DNA of 17,263 bases from Pseudomonadota bacterium. GTDB taxonomy: Bacteria; Pseudomonadota; Gammaproteobacteria; Steroidobacterales; Steroidobacteraceae. The translations under genes and the position numbers were made by a program. Location: assembly GCA_016704655.1 (NCBI GenBank), contig JADIZR010000020.1:1-17263 (forward strand). The letters run 5' to 3'. Shown here one piece after another: positions 6,841 to 13,553 of the stretch; within the stretch, counting starts at the first letter, position 1; each line of letters starts with the position of its first letter. The notes under the pieces are model-generated. The model made no database searches. It worked only from the letters and a program-made list of their open reading frames with translations, and was not told where the DNA came from.

Positions 6841-8106
6841 GTGGACAAACTGCAGATTCGGGGCGGCGTGCCGCTCGACGGCGAAGTACGCATTTCGGGC
6901 GCCAAGAACGCCGCCCTGCCGATCCTGGCGGCCACGCTGCTCGCGGACTCGCCGGTCGTCGTCAGCAACGTGCCGCACCTGCGTGACGTCACCACCATGA
7001 TCGAACTGCTCGGCCGCATGGGTGCCAGCGTGACGGTCGACGAGCGCATGCGTGTCGAGGTCGACCCCACGACGACGAACGAGACCTCCGCCCCGTACGA
7101 GCTCGTCAAGACCATGCGCGCTGCAATCCTCGTGCTCGGCCCGCTGGTCGCAAAATATGGCCGCGCCGATGTCTCGCTGCCCGGCGGCTGCGCCATCGGC
7201 GCGCGTCCGGTCAACATCCACGTCGCTGGCCTGCAGGCCATGGGCGCGGAAGTTCACATCGAGAACGGCTACATCCGGGCCCGCGCCGGGCGCCTGCGGG
7301 GCGCGCGGATCGTCATGGACACGGTCACCGTCACCGGCACCGAGAACCTGATGATGGCCGCGTGCCTGGCTGACGGGCAGACGATTCTCGAGAACGCGGC
7401 GCGCGAGCCGGAAATCGTGGACCTGGCCCAGTTCCTGATCGCCATGGGCGCGAAAATCAGCGGACACGGCACCGACACCATCCTGGTCGAGGGCGTCGAG
7501 CGGATGCACGGCACGCACTATGAGGTGCTGCCGGACCGCATCGAGGCTGGCACGTACCTGGTCGCCGGCGCGATCACGGGCGGCAGGGTCCGTGCGCGCA
7601 ACGCCCGGGCCGAGCACCTGGACGCGGTGCTGGGCAAGCTGATCGAAGCCGGCGCGGAAGTGATCCGCGGCGAGGGTTTTGTCGAGGTCAACATGCATGG
7701 TCGCCGGCCCAGGTCGGTCGACATCCGGACGGCGCCACACCCGGGGTTTCCGACCGACATGCAGGCCCAGTTCGCGGCCTTGAACACCGTCGCGGACGGG
7801 GTCGGCACCATCGTGGAAACGATTTTCGAGAACCGGTTCATGCACCTGCTCGAAATGCGGCGCATGGGCGCGGAAATCCGGCTGGAAGGCAATACGGCGA
7901 TCATCAAGGGCGTGCCGAAGCTGACCGCTGCGCCGGTCATGGCCACCGACCTGCGCGCTTCGGCCAGTCTCGTCATCGCGGGGCTGGTGGCCGAGGGCAC
8001 CACGGACGTCGAGCGGATCTACCACATCGACCGTGGGTACGAATGCATCGAGGAAAAGCTGGCGGGCCTGGGTGCACAGATCCGGCGCATGAACGACAGG
8101 GGCTAG
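6841..8106 (+). CDS. murA: UDP-N-acetylglucosamine 1-carboxyvinyltransferase MurA
   Basis: 421 residues from a GTG start (E. coli 419). It belongs to the EPSP synthase-like fold. Lys22-Asn23 in SGAKNAALP bind substrate, and Cys117 in LPGGCAIGARPVN is the catalytic cysteine that fosfomycin alkylates, so the enzyme should be of the sensitive type. Further family blocks are GTENLMMAACLADG and FPTDMQAQFAAL. MurA transfers enolpyruvate from PEP to UDP-GlcNAc, the first committed step of peptidoglycan synthesis in the cytoplasm. It is coupled to ibaG. The TAG stop runs straight into a purine repeat (TAGGAAGGGG), the same arrangement as at the end of rapZ. hisG, which often follows murA in related bacteria, is not here. 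Confidence 0.97.
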   Translation: MDKLQIRGGVPLDGEVRISGAKNAALPILAATLLADSPVVVSNVPHLRDVTTMIELLGRMGASVTVDERMRVEVDPTTTNETSAPYELVKTMRAAILVLGPLVAKYGRADVSLPGGCAIGARPVNIHVAGLQAMGAEVHIENGYIRARAGRLRGARIVMDTVTVTGTENLMMAACLADGQTILENAAREPEIVDLAQFLIAMGAKISGHGTDTILVEGVERMHGTHYEVLPDRIEAGTYLVAGAITGGRVRARNARAEHLDAVLGKLIEAGAEVIRGEGFVEVNMHGRRPRSVDIRTAPHPGFPTDMQAQFAALNTVADGVGTIVETIFENRFMHLLEMRRMGAEIRLEGNTAIIKGVPKLTAAPVMATDLRASASLVIAGLVAEGTTDVERIYHIDRGYECIEEKLAGLGAQIRRMNDRG

Positions 8107-8148
8107 GAAGGGGAGGAAGGGGAAGAAGGGGAGGAAGGGGAGGAAGGG
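8105..8148 (+). repeat. Pure-purine repeat arm with G-quadruplex motif after murA
   Basis: Positions 8105-8148 contain only A and G, in units close to GGAAGGGGA. Five G-runs (GGGG at 8110, 8119, 8128 and 8137, GGG at 8146) are separated by loops of exactly 5 nt (AGGAA or AAGAA), a canonical G-quadruplex pattern on the coding strand and therefore also in the murA mRNA. The array begins in the stop codon. Formation of the structure is inferred. Confidence 0.85.
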
Positions 8149-8239
8149 TCAGAGAACGCTTTACTTCTTAACCTTCCTGTCCTTCCTGTCCTTCCTGTCC
8201 TTCCTGTCCTTCCTGTCCTTCCTCCCTTCCTCCCCTTCC
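8106..8239 (+). terminator. Possible terminator: long imperfect hairpin formed by the two repeat arms
   Basis: GGAAGGGGAGGAAGGG (8106-8121) pairs perfectly with 8224-8239, and AGGAAGG (8141-8147) can also pair with CCTTCCT (8172-8178) around a 24-nt loop. The structure lies between the murA stop and the petA promoter, where termination is expected. There is no U-tract after it, so it is not a standard intrinsic terminator, and alternative pairing registers or a G-quadruplex would compete. Confidence 0.4.
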
Positions 8240-8242
8240 CTC
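8172..8242 (+). repeat. 9-bp tandem repeat arm (CCTTCCTGT unit) before petA
   Basis: Five exact CCTTCCTGT units occupy 8172-8216, followed by degenerate pyrimidine-only repeats to 8242. The unit is the same as in the array at 101-180. The segment 8224-8239 is a perfect 16-bp reverse complement of 8106-8121, so this arm and the purine arm can pair. The spacer 8149-8171 contains no repeat. Confidence 0.93.
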
Positions 8243-8269
8243 GAGCCCTACTCCCTAACCCATTTTGGC

Positions 8270-8275
8270 TATAAT
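8270..8275 (+). promoter_or_regulatory. Putative -10 element of the petABC promoter
   Basis: TATAAT, a perfect -10 hexamer, occurs in an otherwise GC-rich region, 126 bp before the petA start and just after the repeat array. No good -35 hexamer is found 16-18 bp upstream (the sequence there is near CCTACT). Transcription would begin near 8282. Confidence 0.55.
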
Positions 8276-8281
8276 GCGCTG

Positions 8282-8400
8282 CTGCCCCCGGGGATCGTGG
8301 GGATGACCAGTGGCAGCACCGTTTACGTTTCGTGTGCAGAACCGGCGTCGTGCGCGCCGCACCAGGCCTGGCAGTGGCCGGACACTGAGGAGAGAGCTGG
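8282..8400 (+). other. Leader of petABC, no gene seen
   Basis: About 120 nt between the putative transcription start and the petA ATG. It contains small self-complementary stretches (CCCCGGGG, CCAGGCCTGG) and a ribosome binding site GAGGAGAG at 8387-8394, 6 bp before the ATG. I recognise no riboswitch or known leader motif. Confidence 0.4.
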
Positions 8401-8991
8401 ATGACCGAAGTAGTCGATGCGGGCAGGCGCCATTTCCTGACCGTCGCCACTGTCGCGGCCGGCGCCGTGGGCGCTGCGTTCGTCGCCGTACCGTTCCTGG
8501 CGTCATGGAAGCCGAGCGCCCGTGCCAAAGCCATGGGCGCGCCGGTAGAAGTGGACATCAGCAAGCTCGAGCCGGGCGCGATGCTCAAGGTCGAGTGGCG
8601 CGGCAAGGCTGTCTACATCGTGCACCGTACGCCGCAGATGCTGGCCCAGCTCGAAGGCATCGTCGGCGAGCTGCGCGACCCCGAATCGGCGGAGTCCGAC
8701 CAGCCCGAATTCGCCAAGGGAGCCGCGCGCGCGCTGAAGCCCGAATACCTGGTACTCGTCGGCGTCTGCACGCACCTCGGCTGCGCGCCGCTCGACAAGT
8801 TCAGCCCTGGCGACGTCACGGTCTCGGCAGACTGGCAGGGCGGCTTTTTCTGCCCCTGCCACGGTTCCAAGTTCGACATCTCGGGGCGCGTCTACAAGAA
8901 CGTGCCGGCGCCCACCAACCTGCCCGTGCCGCCGTACCAGTTCGTGACCGATACCCGCATCCTGATCGGCGCTGAGAAGGGGAACGCGTGA
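8401..8991 (+). CDS. petA: Ubiquinol-cytochrome c reductase iron-sulfur (Rieske) subunit
   Basis: 196 residues. The N-terminus has a Tat-type motif RRHFLT at 9-14 followed by a hydrophobic anchor to about residue 35; Rieske subunits are exported folded and stay anchored. The cluster motifs are CTHLGC (123-128) and CPCHGS (151-156), giving Cys123/His125 and Cys151/His154 as ligands of the [2Fe-2S] cluster, with Cys128 and Cys153 forming the structural disulfide. The protein takes electrons from ubiquinol at the Qo site and passes them to cytochrome c1. A clear ribosome binding site precedes the ATG. The stop TGA overlaps an ATG at 8991 (TGATG) that probably starts the next gene, petB. Confidence 0.97.
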   Translation: MTEVVDAGRRHFLTVATVAAGAVGAAFVAVPFLASWKPSARAKAMGAPVEVDISKLEPGAMLKVEWRGKAVYIVHRTPQMLAQLEGIVGELRDPESAESDQPEFAKGAARALKPEYLVLVGVCTHLGCAPLDKFSPGDVTVSADWQGGFFCPCHGSKFDISGRVYKNVPAPTNLPVPPYQFVTDTRILIGAEKGNA

Positions 8992-9034
8992 TGAGCAGCA
9001 GTAACAGAAGGCGGCCACGAAATCCGGTGGCGGC

Positions 9035-10258
9035 ATGCTGTCCGGCCTGACGACGTGGATCGACGAGCGCTTCCCGCTGACGGCCCTGTGGAAATCGCAG
9101 GTGTCCGAGTACTACGCGCCGAAGAACATGAACTTCTGGTACTACTTCGGCTCGCTCGCCCTGGTCGTGCTGGTGATCCAGATCCTCTCGGGCCTGTTCC
9201 TGACGATGAACTACAAGCCGTCGTCCGCCGACGCCTTCGGTTCCGTCGAATACATCATGCGCGACGTGGAGTGGGGCTGGCTGATCCGCTACATCCACTC
9301 GACCGGCGCCTCGGCGTTCTTCATCGTCGTCTACCTGCACATGTTCCGCGCGCTGCTGTACGGGTCGTACCAGAAGCCGCGCGAGCTGCTGTGGATCTTC
9401 GGCATGCTGATCTATCTGGCGCTGATGGCCGAGGCCTTCTTCGGCTACCTGCTGCCCTGGGGCAACATGTCCTACTGGGGCGCGCAGGTGATCGTGTCGC
9501 TGTTCGGCGCGGTGCCGGTGGTGGGCGATTCGCTCACGGAATGGATCCGTGGCGATTTCTACATCTCGGACGTCACGCTGAACCGCTTCTTCGCGCTGCA
9601 CGTGGTCGCGATCCCGTTTGCGCTGGTCTTCCTGGTGATCGCGCACCTGATGGCGCTGCACGAAGTCGGCTCGAACAACCCGGACGGCGTCGAGATCAAG
9701 AAGGTCAAGGGGCCGGACGGCATCCCGCTCGACGGCATCGCGTTCCACCCGTACTACACGGTCAAGGACATGGTCGGCCTCGGGGTCTTCCTGATCCTGT
9801 TCGCGCTGGTCATCTTCTTCGCGCCGACGCTGGGCGGGTATTTCCTCGAGAACGCCAACTTCGATCCGGCGAACTCGCTGCAGACTCCGCCGCACATCGC
9901 GCCGGTGTGGTACTTCACGCCGTTCTACGCAATCCTGCGCGCCGTCCCGAGCAAGCCGCTCGGCGCCGCGCTGATGGGCATCGCCGTCGTGCTGTTCGTC
10001 TTCCTGCCCTGGCTCGACCGCGGCAAGGTCAAGTCGATCCGCTACCGCGGTCCGCTGTTCAAGTTCTTCCTGTACTCGTTCGCGATCAGCTTCCTGGCGC
10101 TGGGCTATCTCGGCCTGCAGCCGCCGACGCCGGCCTACACGCTTGCGGCGCGCGTCTTCACGGTCGTCTACTTCGCGTTCTTCCTGCTGATGCCGTGGTA
10201 CTCGAGCATCGACAAGACCAAGCCCGTGCCGACGAGGGTCACCTACCATGCGCATTGA
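9035..10258 (+). CDS. petB: Ubiquinol-cytochrome c reductase cytochrome b subunit
   Basis: 407 residues from the first in-frame ATG. It is a polytopic membrane protein with the full cytochrome b N- and C-terminal domains fused, as in bc1 rather than b6f complexes. Haem ligands are His88/His102 (IHSTGAS, YLHMFR) and His189/His204 (FALHVV, IAHLMALHE). LLPWGNMSYWG at about 139-149 lies in the Qo region, and the PEWY-like motif reads PVWY near 289-292 (APVWYFTPF). The 3' end overlaps petC by 11 bp. The annotated start has only a weak GGTGG upstream. The sequence from an ATG at 8991, which has a good AAGGGGA site and overlaps the petA stop, would give MSSSN and then, after one missing base near 9005, KAATKSGGG leading into this frame. 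The true N-terminus is therefore probably about 15 residues longer. Confidence 0.95.
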   Translation: MLSGLTTWIDERFPLTALWKSQVSEYYAPKNMNFWYYFGSLALVVLVIQILSGLFLTMNYKPSSADAFGSVEYIMRDVEWGWLIRYIHSTGASAFFIVVYLHMFRALLYGSYQKPRELLWIFGMLIYLALMAEAFFGYLLPWGNMSYWGAQVIVSLFGAVPVVGDSLTEWIRGDFYISDVTLNRFFALHVVAIPFALVFLVIAHLMALHEVGSNNPDGVEIKKVKGPDGIPLDGIAFHPYYTVKDMVGLGVFLILFALVIFFAPTLGGYFLENANFDPANSLQTPPHIAPVWYFTPFYAILRAVPSKPLGAALMGIAVVLFVFLPWLDRGKVKSIRYRGPLFKFFLYSFAISFLALGYLGLQPPTPAYTLAARVFTVVYFAFFLLMPWYSSIDKTKPVPTRVTYHAH

Positions 10259-11009
10259 TCGCCACAAGAAGCGGATCCTCGCGTTCATCGCTGCGCTGGC
10301 CGCGCTGCCTGCCGTCGGCCTGGCGGCGGGTGGTGAAGCTCACGTCGAGAAGGCCAACAACGACATCCACAACCAGGCATCGTTGCAGCGGGGCGCGAAG
10401 AACTTCGTCAACTACTGTCTCGCGTGCCATTCGGCCAGGTACGTGCGCTACAACCGCGTCGCAGCCGACATCGGGCTCACCGAGCAGCAGATGGTCGAAA
10501 ACCTGCTCTGGTCCGGCGAGTCGCCGCACTCGACGATGACCAACGGCCTGCTTGCCGACGACGGCAAGCAGTGGTTCGGCGTGGCGCCGCCCGATCTGTC
10601 GCTGATCGCGCGCAGCAAGGGAACGGACTACGTCTACACGTTCCTGAAGTCGTTCTACGCGGACCCGGCCAAGGGCACCGGCGTCAACAACCTGTCGCTG
10701 CCCGGTACGGCGATGCCGCACGTGCTGTGGGAACTGCAGGGCACGCAGGAAGCCGTCTGGGAAGGCCACACGGACGCACAGGGCAACGTGCAGAAGCACT
10801 TCAAGGAATTCACGCTTGCCAGTCCCGGCAAGCTGACCCCTGAGGAATACGACGCCTTCGTTCGTGATACCGTCAACTTCCTCGAGTACATCGGTGAGCC
10901 GGTACAGGCCAGGCGCCAGGCGCTGGGCTACTGGGTCATCGCGTTCCTGGTGTTCTTCACGCTGCTCGCGTACGCGCTCAAGAAGGAATACTGGAAGGAT
11001 GTGAAGTAA
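10248..11009 (+). CDS. petC: Ubiquinol-cytochrome c reductase cytochrome c1 subunit
   Basis: 253 residues. A signal peptide covers about residues 1-27 (basic HKKR, then LAFIAALAALPAVGLAA). Haem c is bound at CLACH (57-61), and the axial methionine is probably Met156 in GTAMPHVLW. A C-terminal membrane anchor lies at about 226-246, followed by a lysine-rich cytoplasmic tail. The protein accepts electrons from the Rieske cluster and passes them to soluble or membrane-bound cytochrome c on the periplasmic side. The start overlaps the end of petB by 11 bp, which fits translational coupling. Strong hairpins follow the stop codon. Confidence 0.97.
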   Translation: MRIDRHKKRILAFIAALAALPAVGLAAGGEAHVEKANNDIHNQASLQRGAKNFVNYCLACHSARYVRYNRVAADIGLTEQQMVENLLWSGESPHSTMTNGLLADDGKQWFGVAPPDLSLIARSKGTDYVYTFLKSFYADPAKGTGVNNLSLPGTAMPHVLWELQGTQEAVWEGHTDAQGNVQKHFKEFTLASPGKLTPEEYDAFVRDTVNFLEYIGEPVQARRQALGYWVIAFLVFFTLLAYALKKEYWKDVK

Positions 11010-11075
11010 GCCGGCCCAGGCCGGCGCGGTCCCCATCGTCTCCTCCGTGGCGCCTGCTCGAGGCGCCACGCGGAG
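11010..11075 (+). terminator. GC-rich hairpins after petC, probable terminator or processing site
   Basis: Right after the petC stop lies GCCGGC (11010-11015) paired with GCCGGC (11020-11025). Further on, a stronger stem CGTGGCGCCT (11046-11055) pairs perfectly with AGGCGCCACG (11061-11070) around the loop GCTCG, and CTCC/GGAG can extend it with a bulge. There is no U-tract, so intrinsic termination is uncertain. The hairpin separates petABC from sspA. Confidence 0.5.
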
Positions 11076-11138
11076 CGGCCGGGGAACTGCAGCCATCGCC
11101 GAGCGCGCAGCCTGCCGCGGTGGTTCGTGCTGCTGGAC

Positions 11139-11144
11139 AAGGAG
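11139..11144 (+). promoter_or_regulatory. Ribosome binding site for sspA
   Basis: AAGGAG lies 10 bp before the ATG at 11155 (13 bp before a second ATG at 11158). It fixes the start in a frame that is open about 100 bp further upstream. Confidence 0.6.
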
Positions 11145-11154
11145 ACTCCTCAGC

Positions 11155-11790
11155 ATGATGACGCTCTATTCACGCGCCGTGGACGCGCGCTCTCACCGTG
11201 TGCGACTCGTGCTGGCCGAGAAGGCCCTCGCGACGCGTATCGTCGAAACCGACCTCGTGCGTCCGCCCGAGGACCTGATCGACCTCAATCCGTACCAGAC
11301 CGTGCCGACGCTGGTGGACCGCGACGTCGTGGTCTACGAGCCCAACATCATCTGCGAGTACATCGACGAGCGCTTCCCGCATCCCTCGATGGCGTCGACG
11401 GATCCCGGTGCGCGTGCGCATGCGCGGCTCGCGCTGCGTCGCATCGAGCAGGAGTGGTATGCAGTCGCGGACACGCTCGAACCGGGTGCGGGCGGCGACC
11501 GGCGCGACAAGGACCGTGCGCGCAAGATGCTGACCGAAAGCATCCTGGCGTCGGAGCCGCTGTTCCGCATGCGGCCGTGGTTCCTGTCGGACCAGTTTTC
11601 CCAGCTCGACGCGGCGGTCGCCCCGATCCTTTGGCGCCTGTCGCGGTGGGACGTCGACGCGGCGGCGATCACCGCGGCCGCTCCCTCGGTCGACAAGTAC
11701 GCGACGAAGGTTTTTGCCCGTCCAGCTTTCCAGCGTAGTCTCAGCGACGCGGAGCGCGACATGCGCAATCCGCCGTCGTCGCGTCGCTGA
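11155..11790 (+). CDS. sspA: Stringent starvation protein A (GST-fold RNA polymerase-associated)
   Basis: 211 residues, nearly the same length as E. coli SspA (212). The N-terminal thioredoxin-like half begins MMTLYSRAVDARSHRVRLVL and has the family blocks NPYQTVPTLVDRD and YEPNIICEYIDERFPHP. The C-terminal half is helical and GST-like. SspA lacks glutathione transferase activity; it binds RNA polymerase and shapes stress and acid-tolerance transcription. It follows petABC, a conserved gammaproteobacterial order, and precedes sspB. The hairpin upstream suggests that it may have its own promoter or depend on read-through. Confidence 0.93.
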   Translation: MMTLYSRAVDARSHRVRLVLAEKALATRIVETDLVRPPEDLIDLNPYQTVPTLVDRDVVVYEPNIICEYIDERFPHPSMASTDPGARAHARLALRRIEQEWYAVADTLEPGAGGDRRDKDRARKMLTESILASEPLFRMRPWFLSDQFSQLDAAVAPILWRLSRWDVDAAAITAAAPSVDKYATKVFARPAFQRSLSDAERDMRNPPSSRR

Positions 11791-11895
11791 GGCACGGCGA
11801 CTCTTGATCCCGCCCCGCTGTTGCGCGCGGCGCGGCATACTGGCGCCGTGACGACGAGCAGCACACCCCCGGCTCCTCCTGCGTCGGGCCCGCCC

Positions 11896-12333
11896 ATGAA
11901 GGCGCGCCGGCCGTACCTGCTGCGCGCCATCCACGAGTGGATCTCCGACAGCCTCTGTACGCCCCATCTGGTCGTCGACGCGAACGCCGCCGGCGTCGAA
12001 GTGCCGCGGCAGTACGTCAAGGACGGCAAGATCGTCTTGAACGTGAGCTGGAACGCGACCGCGAACCTGCGTCTCGGCAACGAGGACGTGAGTTTCAGCG
12101 GGCGTTTCGGCGGAGCCAGCATGTCGGTGCGCGTGCCGATCATCGCGGTGCTCGCGATCTACGCGCGTGAAACCGGGCAAGGCATGATCTTCGCGGAAGA
12201 CGACGCGGATCAGCCGTCGCAGTCGCCGACGGGCGGTACCGCGAGTGCACCGGGTTCTCCGGACGACGATCCGGGGCCGAAGCCGACCTCGCCGGCCGAC
12301 AGTCGGCGCGCGCGGTTCAAGGTCGTCAAATAG
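11896..12333 (+). CDS. sspB: ClpXP protease specificity-enhancing factor SspB
   Basis: 145 residues from the ATG at 11896. The conserved core starts at once with RPYLLRAIHEWISD, continues with TPHLVVDA, VPRQYVKDGKIVLNVSW and NEDVSFSGRFGG, then PIIAVLAIYARETGQGM. This is the SsrA-tag-binding domain. An acidic, proline-rich linker leads to the C-terminal RARFKVVK, matching the ClpX-binding tail of E. coli SspB (LRVVK). It tethers ssrA-tagged substrates to ClpXP. An in-frame GTG at 11848 would add a 16-residue low-complexity extension; neither start has a clear ribosome binding site, so the N-terminus is uncertain. It ends 9 bp before the convergent LysR gene. Confidence 0.93.
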   Translation: MKARRPYLLRAIHEWISDSLCTPHLVVDANAAGVEVPRQYVKDGKIVLNVSWNATANLRLGNEDVSFSGRFGGASMSVRVPIIAVLAIYARETGQGMIFAEDDADQPSQSPTGGTASAPGSPDDDPGPKPTSPADSRRARFKVVK

Positions 12334-12342
12334 CTGCGGCTG

Positions 12343-13376
12343 TCAGGCGCGGAGCCCGGGCTTCCGTCTCGCTCGCGCCGAAGCATGAGACGAGGCGCTG
12401 GCCGGTGCGTGCGGCGCGGGCCGTGGCCGCCAGCGCTCGAGCAACTCCCTTTCCTGCTCGGTGAAGGCACGTTCCGCCTCGAGCACGTATTCGCGGAAGC
12501 GTACGCCGGCTGCGGTAAGTGGCTGGCCCTTGAGCTGGACGATACCGTACCGCGTGCCGAGGTGAGGCTCTGACCCGAGCACCACGAGCCGCCCGCTCTC
12601 GAGCTCGTCTGCCACGCATGCGAGCGGCGCCACCATCAGGGCATCCGACCCGAGCACGATCTTCCTGACGGCGTCCAACGCGTTGAACTCGAGCGCCGGG
12701 AAGACCCGGTACGCTGCGGTCGCATCCGGCGAGCGGCGCTGCGCCAACCGGATCGGTTCGAGAGATCGGGGCGGGATCCGCGTCAGCGACGCGTAGGGAT
12801 AGGCGAAACCGTCCGCGAGCCCCAATGGGCCGCGGCCGGCGAGCGGGTGTTCGCGGCGGGCAATGATAAAGGTCGGATGCGATGCGAGCGGCTCGATATC
12901 GAGGTCGTTCTCGCTGCCGAACGTGCTGAACTCCGCGACGAAGAACTCGATTTCTCGCGCCCTGAGCCGGCGCAGCAGCTCGTCCCAGTCGCGCATCATC
13001 ATGCGCACGACGATACGCGGGTAGTCCGCGACAAACCGGGCGAGCGCGTCGGCGAGCATGGACTGGGCGGGGAACGGGCCGCCACCACGTGCAGGTGACC
13101 GCTCTGCAGGCCCCGCTCGCTCACCAGGTCGCGGTCGAGGTCGTCGGTAAGCTGTGCGATCTGGCGGATCCGGGCGACAAAGACGCGGCCGCTGTCGGTC
13201 GGCTCGACGCCGCTCGCCGTGCGGACGAACAGGCTGCTGCCGATTTCGCGCTCCACCGATTGGATGCTGCGCGAGAGCGCTGACTGGCTGAGTCCGAGCG
13301 CTGTCGCCGCGCGCGCGAAGCTGCCGTGCTCGTCGAGGGCGATCACGTGACGCATGTGGCGGAGTTCGAGCGGCAT
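12343..13376 (-). pseudogene. LysR-type transcriptional regulator, interrupted by one frameshift
   Basis: Two frames together give a complete LysR-type regulator of about 344 residues. The N-terminal frame, from the ATG at 13376, reads MPLELRHMRHVIALDEHGSF followed by the winged helix-turn-helix ARAATALGLSQSALSRSIQ and SLFVRT. It continues to GHLHVVAA near 13083 and then loses similarity. The effector-binding domain continues in a second frame (SMLADALARF, then FIIARREHPLAG...) to the stop at 12343. One base added near 13078-13083 restores VVAGPFPAQSM across the joint, so a single deletion explains it. It diverges from the sulfatase gene and probably regulates it. It may be a true pseudogene or a sequence error. 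The C-terminal tail is rich in Arg, Ala and Pro and longer than usual. Confidence 0.85.
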
Positions 13377-13396
13377 GCCCCGGACTCTACCGCAGG

Positions 13397-13412
13397 CATG
13401 CAGGGAATGCAT
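13397..13412. promoter_or_regulatory. Putative LysR operator, copy 1
   Basis: CATGCAGGGAATGCAT is an imperfect palindrome (ATGCA-N5-TGCAT) containing a T-N11-A core typical of LysR-type sites. It lies about 20 bp upstream of the regulator's start codon and is identical at 15 of 16 positions to copy 2. Confidence 0.6.
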
Positions 13413-13536
13413 TCAGTCGCCGAAATCCGCTTTTGTCGCATGAATCGTGCTAGGCGCGAGCCGCCACCGGTCGATCGTGCGTTGATGTCTGACTTTCCGG
13501 CGCCCGCTGCAGCGACAGGGTCTGGCGCAACCAGGC

Positions 13537-13553
13537 CATGCATGGAATGCATG
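13537..13553. promoter_or_regulatory. Putative LysR operator, copy 2
   Basis: CATGCATGGAATGCATG is a perfect palindrome with 7-bp arms and a 3-bp centre, again with T-N11-A. A further half-site AATGCAT lies at 13567-13573. The first ATG of the long sulfatase frame (13538) falls inside this palindrome, which argues that it is control DNA and not coding sequence. Confidence 0.6.

Noticed and set aside
8103..8606. Minus-strand frame with Thr-Gly-Arg and Ser-Pro repeats across the second array
   Set aside because: Produced by the repeat arms and the antisense of petA; a 9-bp repeat leaves frames open without selection.
8816..10288. 490-codon minus-strand frame opposite petB
   Set aside because: Arg/Asp/Gln/Glu-rich composition typical of the complement of a GC-rich gene; petB on the plus strand is certain.
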